Source: Phycisphaerae bacterium (GTDB taxonomy: Bacteria; Planctomycetota; Phycisphaerae; Tepidisphaerales; Tepidisphaeraceae). Taken from it: DNA of 64,000 nt. The notes below the pieces were generated by a model. That model was not told where the DNA came from, searched no databases, and saw only the letters and a program-made list of their open reading frames with translations. The stretch lies in contig BPJO01000019.1 of the NCBI GenBank assembly GCA_026004655.1, positions 1-64,000 of the forward strand, given 5' to 3'. Position numbers and translations under genes: made by a program. Shown in pieces: positions 43,357 to 52,230 of this stretch; positions within the stretch are counted from its first letter, which is position 1; each line of letters opens with the position of its first letter.

Positions 43357-45426
43357 TTATCCCACTCTTGCCAGAGGGATTGAATCGCCGAACCTTTCGA
43401 TTAGGGCTTCACGCAGATGTTTATGAACGGGTTTCTGCAGACCAGGATCAGATTCAAGAACCGCCGCGGCTTCTTTTCGGGCGATCGTAAGCAACTCGAT
43501 TTCCTGACTGATATCGGTCAGTTTTAGTTCGGGCAGGCCGTGCTGACGCGTACCAAAAAACTGTCCGGGACCACGAAGCTTCAGATCAGCTTCGGCGATC
43601 TCAAAACCGTTGCTCATTTCGGTCATTGCAGTCAATCGTGCGATAGCTTCTTCATTGACGGCATCGGAGACCAGAAAACAATAAGAAGGGTGTTCGCCCC
43701 GGCCTACACGTCCACGAAGCTGGTGAAGCTGAGACAGACCAAATCTTTCGGCACTTTCGATCACAATGACGGTAGCATTCGGAACATCAATCCCGACCTC
43801 AATGACGGTCGTTGCAAGCAACACATCGACATTTCCTGCCCTAAAATCCTGCATGATCCTATCACGATCATCGGGGGAGATTCGTCCGTGCAGCATTTCC
43901 ATCCGAAGGCCGGTCAGATCACGGGATTTAAGTTCGTCAAACTTTTTCAAGAGGCTGGCCGTGTCTTCCTCGTTATCTTCGATCTGGGGTACGACCACAT
44001 AGGCCTGTCTGCCTGCCGAGATCTGCTGACGAACGAATTGGTAAACGGATGACGCCTGATGACGTCGGACGAACCGTGTCGTGATCGGTTGCCGCCCGGG
44101 GGGCAGTTCGTCGATCGTGGTGACATCGAAGTCCGCAAAATAGGATAGCGCCAGTGTCCTTGGGATCGGTGTGGCAGTCATCACCAGATAATGCGGGGCG
44201 TATCCCTTGTTTTGGAGTACGGATCGTTGGTGAACACCCAGCTTGTGTTGTTCGTCAATCACCACGAGCCCCAGGTTGGCAAACTCGATGTCCTGTTGGA
44301 TAAGTGCCTGTGTTCCTACCGCGATATGAATCTGTCCGGTTGCGAGCCGGCGGATGGAATCTTTCTCGGTTCGTTTTGATCTACCAGTGAACCGACCGAT
44401 CCGGACATTCGATCCTTCTAACATACGTGAAAAATTGAGGTAATGCTGCTCGGCCAGGACCTCGGTGGGGGCCAGCATGGCCACCTGAAGCCTATTGGCT
44501 ACCGCCATCAGCATGGCATACAGTGCGACCACCGTTTTTCCGCTGCCGACATCCCCCTGAAGCAGGCGGTTCATAGGTTGACGCTGTTGAAGATCTTTGG
44601 CGATCTGATAGGCAGCCTGAAGTTGGGCACGGGTCATTTCAAACGGGAACCGGGACCGGATGCGTTCGTCCAGAGTTTTATCGATTCGTAGAACCGGCGC
44701 ACTTAGACGCCCGTCTCGAAGCTGACGAGATGATACAAGACCTAGTTGCAGCAGCATGAGTTCGTCAAAAACCAGTCGTCGACGTGCCTGAGCTGCTTCA
44801 CGGTGTGAACCGGGGACATGAATTAACCGGTAAGCTTGTTTTCTGGGTAACAAATTGTATTTCTGCAACAGTTCGTCCTCGAACCATTCGTCAACGAGTT
44901 CGAGCAGGTCCGAAAGGTGATCATGGATCAGTTGAGCGATGGTATCGCTAGAAATCCGGCTCGAAGCGGGGTAGATCGGTTTGAAAACGGATTTTTCGAT
45001 GGCCGGGGTTTCGTCAGTGATGATCGACCACTTGGGATTGGTCATTTGTGGCAAACCACGGAAAAATCGAACTTTTCCTTTCACCCGCAGTTGCTGACCG
45101 GGGTGAATCACCCTCTTTAGGTACCCGCCGTTGAACCAGACCAGTGCTAAGGAACCGGATTCGTCCCTGAGAGTTGCTTCGAACCGCGAACGAGAAGCAC
45201 CGGCGATATAATCCACTGCGGTGATTTCACCACGGACATTTTGGATCAGGTCCGTTACGAGTTCAGCGACAGGGCGTTCCGCGGTTTCAAGCTGATACCG
45301 ACGAGGAAAATACTCCAACAGATCAATCTTTGTCGTTATTCCGAGCTCTTTTAAGGCTTTTAATCGCGTCGGACCGACTCCACACAAGGTTGAGAGTGAT
45401 GCGTCCCCTGTTGTCACGTTGGCCAA
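43357..45426 (-). CDS. recG: ATP-dependent DNA helicase RecG
   Basis: 689-residue RecG, which remodels stalled forks and Holliday junctions. The N-terminal wedge/OB domain starts LSTLCGVGPTRLKALKELGI and contains VRGEITAVDYI and LRVKGKVRFF. Helicase motifs follow: LLQGDVGSGKTVVA (Walker A), LVVIDEQHKLGV (DEQH in place of DEQH/DEAH), TATPIPRTLALS, VLLATTVIEVGIDVPNA and HQLRGRVGRGEHPSYC. Length is normal. Its ATG lies within the 3' end of pcm (13-base overlap), so the two are coupled; pcm is upstream. Confidence 0.97.
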   Translation of the reverse strand: MANVTTGDASLSTLCGVGPTRLKALKELGITTKIDLLEYFPRRYQLETAERPVAELVTDLIQNVRGEITAVDYIAGASRSRFEATLRDESGSLALVWFNGGYLKRVIHPGQQLRVKGKVRFFRGLPQMTNPKWSIITDETPAIEKSVFKPIYPASSRISSDTIAQLIHDHLSDLLELVDEWFEDELLQKYNLLPRKQAYRLIHVPGSHREAAQARRRLVFDELMLLQLGLVSSRQLRDGRLSAPVLRIDKTLDERIRSRFPFEMTRAQLQAAYQIAKDLQQRQPMNRLLQGDVGSGKTVVALYAMLMAVANRLQVAMLAPTEVLAEQHYLNFSRMLEGSNVRIGRFTGRSKRTEKDSIRRLATGQIHIAVGTQALIQQDIEFANLGLVVIDEQHKLGVHQRSVLQNKGYAPHYLVMTATPIPRTLALSYFADFDVTTIDELPPGRQPITTRFVRRHQASSVYQFVRQQISAGRQAYVVVPQIEDNEEDTASLLKKFDELKSRDLTGLRMEMLHGRISPDDRDRIMQDFRAGNVDVLLATTVIEVGIDVPNATVIVIESAERFGLSQLHQLRGRVGRGEHPSYCFLVSDAVNEEAIARLTAMTEMSNGFEIAEADLKLRGPGQFFGTRQHGLPELKLTDISQEIELLTIARKEAAAVLESDPGLQKPVHKHLREALIERFGDSIPLARVG

Positions 45427-46064
45427 CCACCTTCACCGATAAGCGGGACAAATTTTACCCCGCAGATCTGTTTGCGCAAAATGCGGTTTTCTTGTTTTGT
45501 GAATTGGATCAAACTTTGTTCATCTAAAGGTCCGACCGGTGCGACGCAGATTCCGCCTTCGGCCAATTGGGCAAAGATACGGTCGTCTACTTGAGGGGTC
45601 CCGGCAGTGATGATAATTCGGTCATAAGGCGCGTGCGCAGGCCAACCAACAGAACCGTCCCCGAAGCAAAAACGGACGTTCCGAATTCCTAAACGGCTAA
45701 GCGTTTCAAACGCCTGATCCAGCAAGGGTTTATGACGCTCGATCGTGAAAACTTCCTTGGTCAGTTTGGAAAGAATCGCGGTTTGGTATCCACTTCCGGT
45801 TCCGATTTCGAGGACACGATGGTCTGCCTGGACTTCGAGTGCTTCGGTCATAAGCGCGACGATGTAGGGTTGGCTGATGGTTTGTCCGTACCCGATCGGA
45901 GCTGCAGCGTCATCAAAGGCATGAGATTCAATTGCTTGGGGGAAAAAACGATCTCGGGGAACCCATTTCATGGCTTCGATCACGCGGGGGTCTTTGATTC
46001 CTCTAGCGATGATTTGCTCGCGTACCATCGCATCAAGTTTCTCAACCGGGTCGAGCGGTGTCAT
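45414..46064 (-). CDS. pcm: Protein-L-isoaspartate O-methyltransferase
   Basis: 216-residue SAM-dependent methyltransferase that repairs isoaspartyl residues in aged proteins. AIGYGQTISQPYIVALMTEAL, LEIGTGSGYQTAILSKL (SAM motif I) and FCFGDGSVGWPAHAPYDRIIITAG are diagnostic. AGGTG lies 6 bases before the ATG and TACAAT (46085-46090) gives a leader of about 14 bases, so this gene has a normal short leader. It is first in a unit with recG. surE, a frequent neighbour of pcm, is elsewhere in the window (57.4 kb). Confidence 0.95.
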   Translation of the reverse strand: MTPLDPVEKLDAMVREQIIARGIKDPRVIEAMKWVPRDRFFPQAIESHAFDDAAAPIGYGQTISQPYIVALMTEALEVQADHRVLEIGTGSGYQTAILSKLTKEVFTIERHKPLLDQAFETLSRLGIRNVRFCFGDGSVGWPAHAPYDRIIITAGTPQVDDRIFAQLAEGGICVAPVGPLDEQSLIQFTKQENRILRKQICGVKFVPLIGEGGWPT

Positions 46065-46132
46065 AAATCACCTTTATTCTTTATATTGTAGCTTTGCCAA
46101 ATCATCGAATGAACCATGGATCGAGGGCGTTT

Positions 46133-46888
46133 ATGCCGGTTTCGGAACCGATTATCACTCTGACGACCGATTTTGGAATGTCGGATGCTTATGTCGGCGA
46201 AATGAAGGGAGTGATCCTAAATCACTGTCCTGGCGCAAGGCTGGTAGATATTTCACACCAGATCCCACCTCAGGATGTGTTGAGCGGGTCGATCGTTCTG
46301 GAACGGATCTTACGAGTGTTTCCTGCAGGGACGATTCATATCGTGGTGGTCGATCCGGGAGTGGGGACTTCGAGGCGTTTGTTGGTCGGTCAGGCCAATG
46401 ACCAGTGGATTTTTGTACCGGACAATGGATTGATCACCTGGGCATGGCATCGGATCGGAAATATACGCGTTCAAGAGTTGTTGTTTCGTCCGGTCAAAAC
46501 ACCGTCATGGACATTTCATGGACGAGACATTCTCGCCCCGGCAGCGGCGTTGTTGGCTTCAGGTCAGGGTGAATCTGTTCCGACAATCCGTCTGGACCGC
46601 CCCGTGCTTCTAAATGTGGCTCCGGCAGGATCCTTAGACGAAGCACAAGTCATTCATATTGACCATTTTGGAAATGTCATAACCAACGTTCCTGTCGAGC
46701 TTTTGAGTAATGATACCTATGTGTTAGGCGTGGGGCCTATTCGAAATACCTATAGTGACGTAAAAATTGGTGAACCATTGGCATTAATCGGAAGCAGCGG
46801 GTTACTCGAAATTGCAGTTCGTAATCAACATGCTGCGTCGCAGTTGAATCTGACGGTCGGATCCAAAATTCAGTTTCGTCAATCATGA
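46133..46888 (+). CDS. SAM hydrolase (adenosine-forming), DUF62/chlorinase-fluorinase family
   Basis: 251-residue member of the DUF62 family that hydrolyses S-adenosylmethionine to adenosine and methionine; halogenases form a minor branch. ITLTTDFGMSDAYVGEMKG at the start, VVDPGVGTSRRLL, the FVPDNGLITW segment and TFHGRDILAPAAALLASG (His, Arg, Asp of the water-activating set) are diagnostic, and no 23-residue fluorinase loop is seen. GAGGG lies 7 bases before ATG 46133. The stop overlaps the bioA start (ATGA). Since BioA consumes SAM as amino donor, this pairing is of interest. Confidence 0.88.
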   Translation: MPVSEPIITLTTDFGMSDAYVGEMKGVILNHCPGARLVDISHQIPPQDVLSGSIVLERILRVFPAGTIHIVVVDPGVGTSRRLLVGQANDQWIFVPDNGLITWAWHRIGNIRVQELLFRPVKTPSWTFHGRDILAPAAALLASGQGESVPTIRLDRPVLLNVAPAGSLDEAQVIHIDHFGNVITNVPVELLSNDTYVLGVGPIRNTYSDVKIGEPLALIGSSGLLEIAVRNQHAASQLNLTVGSKIQFRQS

Positions 46889-48230
46889 CCACGCAACAGA
46901 TCCAACAACTGGATAAACAATACCTCTGGCACCCGTTTACCCACATGTCGGTCTGGATCGATCAGGAACCGTTGGTGATCACGGAGGGAGAGGGGGTTTT
47001 TTTGATCGATTCGGAAGGGAATCGTTACGTGGATGGTATTTCGTCTCTTTGGTGCAACATTCACGGGCATCGTGTCAAGGAAATCGACCAAGCCATTCGT
47101 GCACAGCTGGACCGGATTGCTCATACCACCCAATTGGGTTTGACAAACGATTGTGGCGGTGATTTTGGCACAAAAGCTGGTAGAGATCGCCCCTGAGGGG
47201 TTGTGCCGGGTCTTGTACGCTAGCGATGGAGCTAGTGCGACTGAAATGGCTTTTAAGCTGGCGGTTCAGTACTGGTGGAACAAGGGTTTTCAGAATAAAC
47301 ATCAGCTGATTGCAATCCGAGAGGCTTATCACGGCGATACCGTCGGGGCCATGTCGGTCGGGATGACGTCAGCCTTTCATAAACCGTATCGACCGTTGTT
47401 GTTTCCGGTTCACTATGCCGAGCCCACTTTGCCTTCGATCGAATCGATCCTGCGACAACATGCCACGTCGGTCGCAGCCATTTGTGTCGAACCGGTCGTG
47501 ATGGGTGCTTCGGGGATGATTGTACATCCGCCGGGATTACTTCGAGGGATTCGTGAACTGGCGGACCGGTATGACGTGCTTTTGATCTGTGACGAAATTG
47601 CCACTGGGTTCGGACGTACGGGTCGGATGTGGGCTTGCGATCATGATCAGGTCACGCCGGACCTGATGTGTATCGGGAAAGGTTTGACCGGCGGATATTT
47701 GCCTTTGTCAGCCACCTTGACAACGCAAACCGTTTTCGAAGCTTTTCTGGGCCAACCGCATGAGGGGGAAAACCTTTTTTCACGGGCATACGTATTGCGG
47801 TAACCCGTTGGCGTGCGCTGCTGCGATTGCGTCGATCGAACGTTTGCAGGAGAATCGACTTGTTGAACAAGTAGCTTATCAGGCACCAGTTCTGGGTCGT
47901 ATGTTGGAAAGGCTCCGGGAATTGCCTCATGTGGGGGAGATCCGCCAACAGGGTTATATGGTCGGAGTGGATCTAGTTGCTGACCGCAAGACCGGGCGAC
48001 GATTCGATCCCAAAGCACGGATGGGCGCAGCCGTCTGTCAGGCGATCCGTCGTCATGGCGTTATTTTGCGTCCGCTGGGTGATACGATTGTCATTTTTCC
48101 ACCGCTGGTTATTCAGAAGGATCAGCTTCAACAGATCGTCGATGCGGTTTACACCGAGGTCAGCAGGTTAAAGAAAGATGACACTGTGGACCAACGTAGT
48201 TCAGACGACCTGATCGCAGGAGATTTTTAA
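46885..48230 (+). CDS. bioA: Adenosylmethionine-8-amino-7-oxononanoate aminotransferase (two frameshifts)
   Basis: BioA, the SAM-dependent transaminase of biotin synthesis that makes 7,8-diaminononanoate. Three frames each hold a piece: YLWHPFTHMSVWID with DGISSLWCNIHGH; VEIAPEGLCRVLYASDGASA, REAYHGDTVGAMSVG, LLICDEIATGFGRTGRMWAC and the PLP Lys in IGKGLTGGYLPLSA; then FFHGHTYCGNPLAC to the end. One base too many at TT 47151-47152 and one in G5 47764-47768 account for the breaks. Repaired length is 447 residues, normal for BioA. It overlaps the SAM hydrolase stop and the next lipoprotein start, and bioD follows, so it belongs to a biotin unit. Confidence 0.88.
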
Positions 48231-48716
48231 TGATTCGCAAATGTTGGATATGGGGAATCCTGTATGTCTTGGTCGGGTGTGCGTCTTCTTCCAAACCCTC
48301 ACGTCTGATCGCTACCGATCGACCGTTTGATCTGGCAATTGACGGACAAGGTTATTTCATTGTCGAGACCGGTTTGGGGGGGGTATCTGTTTACACGCAA
48401 GGGTGATTTTGTGGTCGATTCCCAACGGTATTTGGCAACATCCGACGGTTATCGATTGGCCCCACCGATTCAGTTACCCGAAAACACACAAGATCTTCTC
48501 GTCAGCCCGGATGGTCAGGTAACCGCGATAGTCTCCGGTTCTTCCGAGCATCAGACCGTGGGAAAGGTTGTTCTGGCTTGTTTTAATAACCCTTCCGCGT
48601 TGCAACGTGAAGGGGACTATTATTTACCGACATCCCGGTCGGGTGATCCGATCCCTCATGTTCCAGGTTCCGCAGGGGCTGGGGTGATCAAGTTTGGGTT
48701 TCTGGAACGCGAGTAA
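48230..48716 (+). CDS. FlgG/FlgE-like lipoprotein (frameshift in G8 run)
   Basis: 161 residues after repair. The signal MIRKCWIWGILYVLVGC ends in a lipobox Cys. Next comes a piece closely resembling flagellar rod and hook proteins: RPFDLAIDGQGYFIVE, then FTRKGDFVVDSQRYLATSDG and YRLAPPIQLPENTQDLLVSPDGQV, the repeated FlgG/FlgE beta region. The two parts are split at eight G residues (48376-48383); seven join them as ETGLGGYLFTRKGDF. The axial coiled-coil ends of true rod proteins are missing, so this is a stand-alone, lipid-anchored beta domain. Its ATG overlaps the bioA stop (TAATG). Why it sits between bioA and bioD is unknown. Confidence 0.7.
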
Positions 48717-48773
48717 TTGGTACGGTAAAACGAGCGTGAAACCAGTAAGTCCTTACCATGAATGAGGGCTGAT

Positions 48774-49532
48774 ATGATTCGGATTGATCGACCAGCGGTT
48801 CCAAGTTTGTTCGTGACAGCCACTGATACGGGCGTGGGAAAAACCGTCATATCGGCGGCGATCGCGCGTTATTTGAAAGACCGAAGGCAAAAAGTTGCCG
48901 TTTTAAAACCTGTCGCGAGTGGATGTTATCGAGCACGGGAAGGGTTAATCAGTGAAGATGCGGAATTTCTCGCAGCCGCGAGTGATACGCATCACCCGTT
49001 GGATCTGATCTGCCCGAACCGATACCAGGAACCGCTAGCCCCCGGTGTTGCAGCCCTCCGAGCAGGTCAACCGGTCGATTGGGATGCCGTCTCCCGGTCA
49101 ATTCAACTGATGTCACGCGACAGTGATTGTATGATCATCGAAGGTGCGGGTGGTCTTTTTGTTCCGCTGGACGAACAGCACACAATTCTGGACCTGATTC
49201 TTGCCTTGGCGGTTCCCGTACTAATTGTCGCCCGACCTTTTCTGGGAACTATCAATCATACCCTGCTGACGATCCAAGCCCTTCGAAGTGCCGGGGTCGA
49301 AATGGCTGGGGTGGTAATTAATCGTTATCCAGCAGAACATCCGGGAGTTGCGGAAGAAACCTCCCCCCAGCAAATCGAAAAGTTCGGTAAAGTTCCTGTG
49401 CTTGCGTTGGTTCCTGAAGAACCTTTTTTCGCACCTACCATCGGGTCGGGGATCATGTCAGCGATCGTGCGGGTCGATTGGAAATCGAAACTCAAGCCGG
49501 GTAAGGTATCCGTTCGTCATGACGTACCCTGA
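48774..49532 (+). CDS. bioD: Dethiobiotin synthetase
   Basis: 252-residue BioD, which closes the ureido ring from diaminononanoate, CO2 and ATP. The P-loop is FVTATDTGVGKTVISAAIA near the N-terminus, with LKPVASGCY, the IEGAGGLFVPLDEQHT loop and VVINRYP following, all diagnostic. ATG 48774 is preferred over 48762 because GAGG lies 6 bases before it. It acts on the BioA product. It follows the FlgG-like lipoprotein by 57 bases, and its end overlaps the next SDR gene by 14 bases. Confidence 0.95.
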   Translation: MIRIDRPAVPSLFVTATDTGVGKTVISAAIARYLKDRRQKVAVLKPVASGCYRAREGLISEDAEFLAAASDTHHPLDLICPNRYQEPLAPGVAALRAGQPVDWDAVSRSIQLMSRDSDCMIIEGAGGLFVPLDEQHTILDLILALAVPVLIVARPFLGTINHTLLTIQALRSAGVEMAGVVINRYPAEHPGVAEETSPQQIEKFGKVPVLALVPEEPFFAPTIGSGIMSAIVRVDWKSKLKPGKVSVRHDVP

Positions 49533-50283
49533 TTTTTCCGTTAAGAATCGCGTTGCACTGGTAACCGGGTCTGCAAGAGGGATCGGTTTGGCAATCGTGC
49601 AGGCACTGGCATCAGCCGGTGCGAGAGTTGTCATCCAAGATATAGATAAACCCATAGCGGAGATCGAGGCTCAAAAGATTCTGAGTGACGGAGGACAGGC
49701 GGTAGCCGTAGGAGGGGATTGCACGAATCTAGAACAGGCTAGTGCGATAGTTAGCCAGGTTCGTGAACGATTCGGTGTGATCGATATTCTTATCAATAAT
49801 GCCGCCATTCAACAATGGGACGATTTTCTGTCTTATCCGGTCGAGCAGATGGTCAGGCAATCCTACTGTAACATGCTGTTTCCCGTTCGGATGTGTCAGC
49901 TGGTTCTACCCGGAATGATCGAGCGAAAATGGGGCAGAATCATTAACATCAGTTCGGTTCAATCATTGCTGGGTAATGCTGCGATGCCGGTATACGCCAT
50001 GAGCAAATCTGCGATCGAAAACCTGACCCGAGGTTTGGCACGTCGGTACGCAAAAGACGGTATCACGGTCAACGCGATCGGTCCGGGATGGTTCAAAACG
50101 GATCGTACCGCTCAAGATTTTCAAACCCCCGAACAAATCATTGAAAACGGCAAACGTGTCCCTGCTGGTCGAGTCGGTTTTCCGGAAGATTGTGCCGGAT
50201 TAGCAGTCCTCTTGTGCAGCCGAGCCGGAGAGTATATCACCGGACAAACGATTTATGTGGACGGTGGATTGCACCTAAGATGA
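49519..50283 (+). CDS. SDR family oxidoreductase, FabG-like
   Basis: 254-residue classical SDR. VALVTGSARGIGLAIVQAL (TGxxxGIG), INNAAIQQWDDFL, NISSVQSLLGN and YAMSKSAIENLTRGLARRYA give the complete cofactor and Ser-Tyr-Lys set; the C-terminus ends GEYITGQTIYVDGGLHLR. Similar enzymes are 3-oxoacyl-ACP reductases or gluconate/glucose dehydrogenases. The position in a biotin unit would fit a fatty-acyl precursor step, but this is only inference. ATG 49519 overlaps bioD; its own stop overlaps the start of the next gene (ATGA). Confidence 0.85.
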   Translation: MTYPDFSVKNRVALVTGSARGIGLAIVQALASAGARVVIQDIDKPIAEIEAQKILSDGGQAVAVGGDCTNLEQASAIVSQVRERFGVIDILINNAAIQQWDDFLSYPVEQMVRQSYCNMLFPVRMCQLVLPGMIERKWGRIINISSVQSLLGNAAMPVYAMSKSAIENLTRGLARRYAKDGITVNAIGPGWFKTDRTAQDFQTPEQIIENGKRVPAGRVGFPEDCAGLAVLLCSRAGEYITGQTIYVDGGLHLR

Positions 50284-51335
50284 AACCGGAACAGTTCATC
50301 AAATTGGCAGACCCAGCCACCTATCAGGCTTGTGAATGGGACATGCGTGTCGATCATCGGGCGCGTGAGCATTGGGTTTCTTTTTTCATAAAGCACTTTG
50401 ACACGATTCTGTCCCTAGGGATTGAAGTTGCTGTTGCCCGTGGTGAAGCGTCGGATCAGGCGGAAAAACGCGCGGATCAGTGCCGGGAAGAGTTTCGTCA
50501 CCGGTTTGAGACCTTTGCCTCCAACTATTCAGAATATGCCGAACCGGTCACAATCCTCACGTTCGACATCTGGCGGGATCAGCTTCTGAGGAAGCATGGA
50601 TTCATTGATCCTTTTCAGGATTTGAAACAGCGAGAGAATGAAAAAGTCATACATCTGTTGCCTGAGGTTTGCCGTCAGCTCGATCAGATGCAGGGTTTAG
50701 AGCAGTTCCGGGCAGTGGTGGAAGGCGTTTTTGCGGGAAACATCTTCGACATGGGCGCAGGGGGAAGTGCAAAGCTGTTACTGGAAGGGAAGCTGGATTT
50801 TTTTGCCACCCGTCAGAAATTGCCCCGGCGCCCCTGGTTGATCGATGAGTTTGATGCATTTGCACAACGGGCGATGCAGACCCCGTGGAAGCGATGTGTC
50901 TTTTTTGTAGATAACGCCGGCGCAGATTTTTGTCTGGGCGCGTTGCCATTCATGCGGTGGCTGGCTCGAAGGGGTGTGGAAGTTGTTCTGGCAGCCAATG
51001 AGCGACCCACTCTCAATGACATGACGGTGCATGAAGTAAGGGGTTGGTGGCCGAGGATCTGTGAAGTCGAGCCTTCATTCGCCGATTTGCCCATTCAGAT
51101 CGTATCCACGGGAACCGGTGAACCATTGATCGACCTTTTGCAGGTTTCGCCGGAACTGAATGAGGCTGCCCGGGATGCGGATCTTATCATTATTGAAGGG
51201 ATGGGAAGGGGGATTGAAAGCAATCTGAATGCCCGTTTCAATTGTGACGCTGCTAACCTAGCGATGATCAAGGATCAAAGCATTGCATCACGTTTGAACG
51301 GTCAGCTTTATGACGTGGTTTGCCGGTTTCGATAA
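50280..51335 (+). CDS. DUF89/ARMT1-like damage-control phosphatase
   Basis: 351-residue DUF89 protein, a metal-dependent phosphatase family that removes harmful phosphometabolites. The metal-binding signature is visible as CVFFVDNAGADFCLGALPFMR (Asp and Asn), with VFAGNIFDMGAGGSAKLL and VEVVLAANERPTLNDMT, and the third Asp region LIIIEGMGRGIESNL. The N-terminal 130 residues are the helical cap (FRHRFETFASNYSEYAEPVTILTF). Members in pantothenate kinase fusions hydrolyse 4'-phosphopantetheine derivatives; this stand-alone form may do so, but the substrate is not provable. Coupled by ATGA to the upstream SDR. Confidence 0.82.
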   Translation: MKPEQFIKLADPATYQACEWDMRVDHRAREHWVSFFIKHFDTILSLGIEVAVARGEASDQAEKRADQCREEFRHRFETFASNYSEYAEPVTILTFDIWRDQLLRKHGFIDPFQDLKQRENEKVIHLLPEVCRQLDQMQGLEQFRAVVEGVFAGNIFDMGAGGSAKLLLEGKLDFFATRQKLPRRPWLIDEFDAFAQRAMQTPWKRCVFFVDNAGADFCLGALPFMRWLARRGVEVVLAANERPTLNDMTVHEVRGWWPRICEVEPSFADLPIQIVSTGTGEPLIDLLQVSPELNEAARDADLIIIEGMGRGIESNLNARFNCDAANLAMIKDQSIASRLNGQLYDVVCRFR

Positions 51336-51386
51336 AGCTGATGGTGATTATTATCGGTGCATTCGATCGGTTTGACCGGTGGGAGA

Positions 51387-52136
51387 ATGAGACGTAGTAT
51401 CGAAACAGTATTTGCAAGAAACGAGGCACGGATGTCCCAAAGACTTCCTCATCATGATCCGATGTTCTGGCAGGCTTACACTTTGGCTGCCAGTCAGTCG
51501 TCACCGTTTTCTCCTACTCCGAGGGCACCGATGATGATGCCCCAGGCCATGCCTGGTCCGGTCGGTCCGGGGCTTAATCGTTATCGGGAAATGACCCTCG
51601 AGGAGATGCTTCTTGAAAACCGGGTTATTTTCCTGGTCGGTGAGATCAACCACGTGACGGCTTCTCGTGTCATCATGCAGATGCTCTATTTGCAGAGCAT
51701 CAAACCGAAAGAGGACATCAATTTTTACATCAACTCCCCGGGCGGTGTGGTGGACGATACGCTGGCGATGTATGACATCATGAAATACCTCACTTGCCCG
51801 GTGGCGACTTATTGTGTAGGACGGGCCGAAAGTGGTGGGGCAGTGGCGTTCATGGCGGGAACAAAAGGCAAAAGATACATCCTGCCTCATGCCAAGGTCA
51901 TGATCCATCAACCCTTCGGCGGGGTCTACGGTCAGTCGGCGGACATCCAGATCCAGGCCGAGGAAATCCTGAAAACCAAGGATACGCTTATCAAGATCAT
52001 GGCCGAATGCACTGGGCAATCCCCCGAACGGATTCGTGAAGACAGCGAGCGTGACCGCTTCTTTGACGCTAAAGCCGCAGTGGCTTACGGCATCTGCGAC
52101 GAAGTGATCGGTCTACCGGAAGAAACCGCCAAATAA
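51387..52136 (+). CDS. clpP: ATP-dependent Clp protease proteolytic subunit, variant active-site loop
   Basis: ClpP-type serine protease subunit, 249 residues from ATG 51387. The N-terminal 70 residues (HHDPMFWQAYTLAASQ, Pro/Met-rich) are not part of the usual fold. The core begins MTLEEMLLENRVIFLVGEI and has INSPGGVVDDTLAMYDIM. The catalytic Ser149 sits in CVGRAESGGAVAFMAG, where most ClpP have AASMGA, and His174 is in MIHQPFGGVYGQ. DSERDRFFDAKAAVAYG supplies the third residue region. Alternative starts are GTG 51357 and ATG 51432. It lies 94 bases before a second clpP, so a mixed two-subunit protease is likely. Confidence 0.9.
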   Translation: MRRSIETVFARNEARMSQRLPHHDPMFWQAYTLAASQSSPFSPTPRAPMMMPQAMPGPVGPGLNRYREMTLEEMLLENRVIFLVGEINHVTASRVIMQMLYLQSIKPKEDINFYINSPGGVVDDTLAMYDIMKYLTCPVATYCVGRAESGGAVAFMAGTKGKRYILPHAKVMIHQPFGGVYGQSADIQIQAEEILKTKDTLIKIMAECTGQSPERIREDSERDRFFDAKAAVAYGICDEVIGLPEETAK

Positions 52137-52230
52137 ACAGGATCGAAGGTCATGCACGGGTATCCGATCCTAATCGATCATATTGATTTTCTTCGATCCG
52201 ATGGAGTGTTCAGAACGAAAAGAGTTTGCC

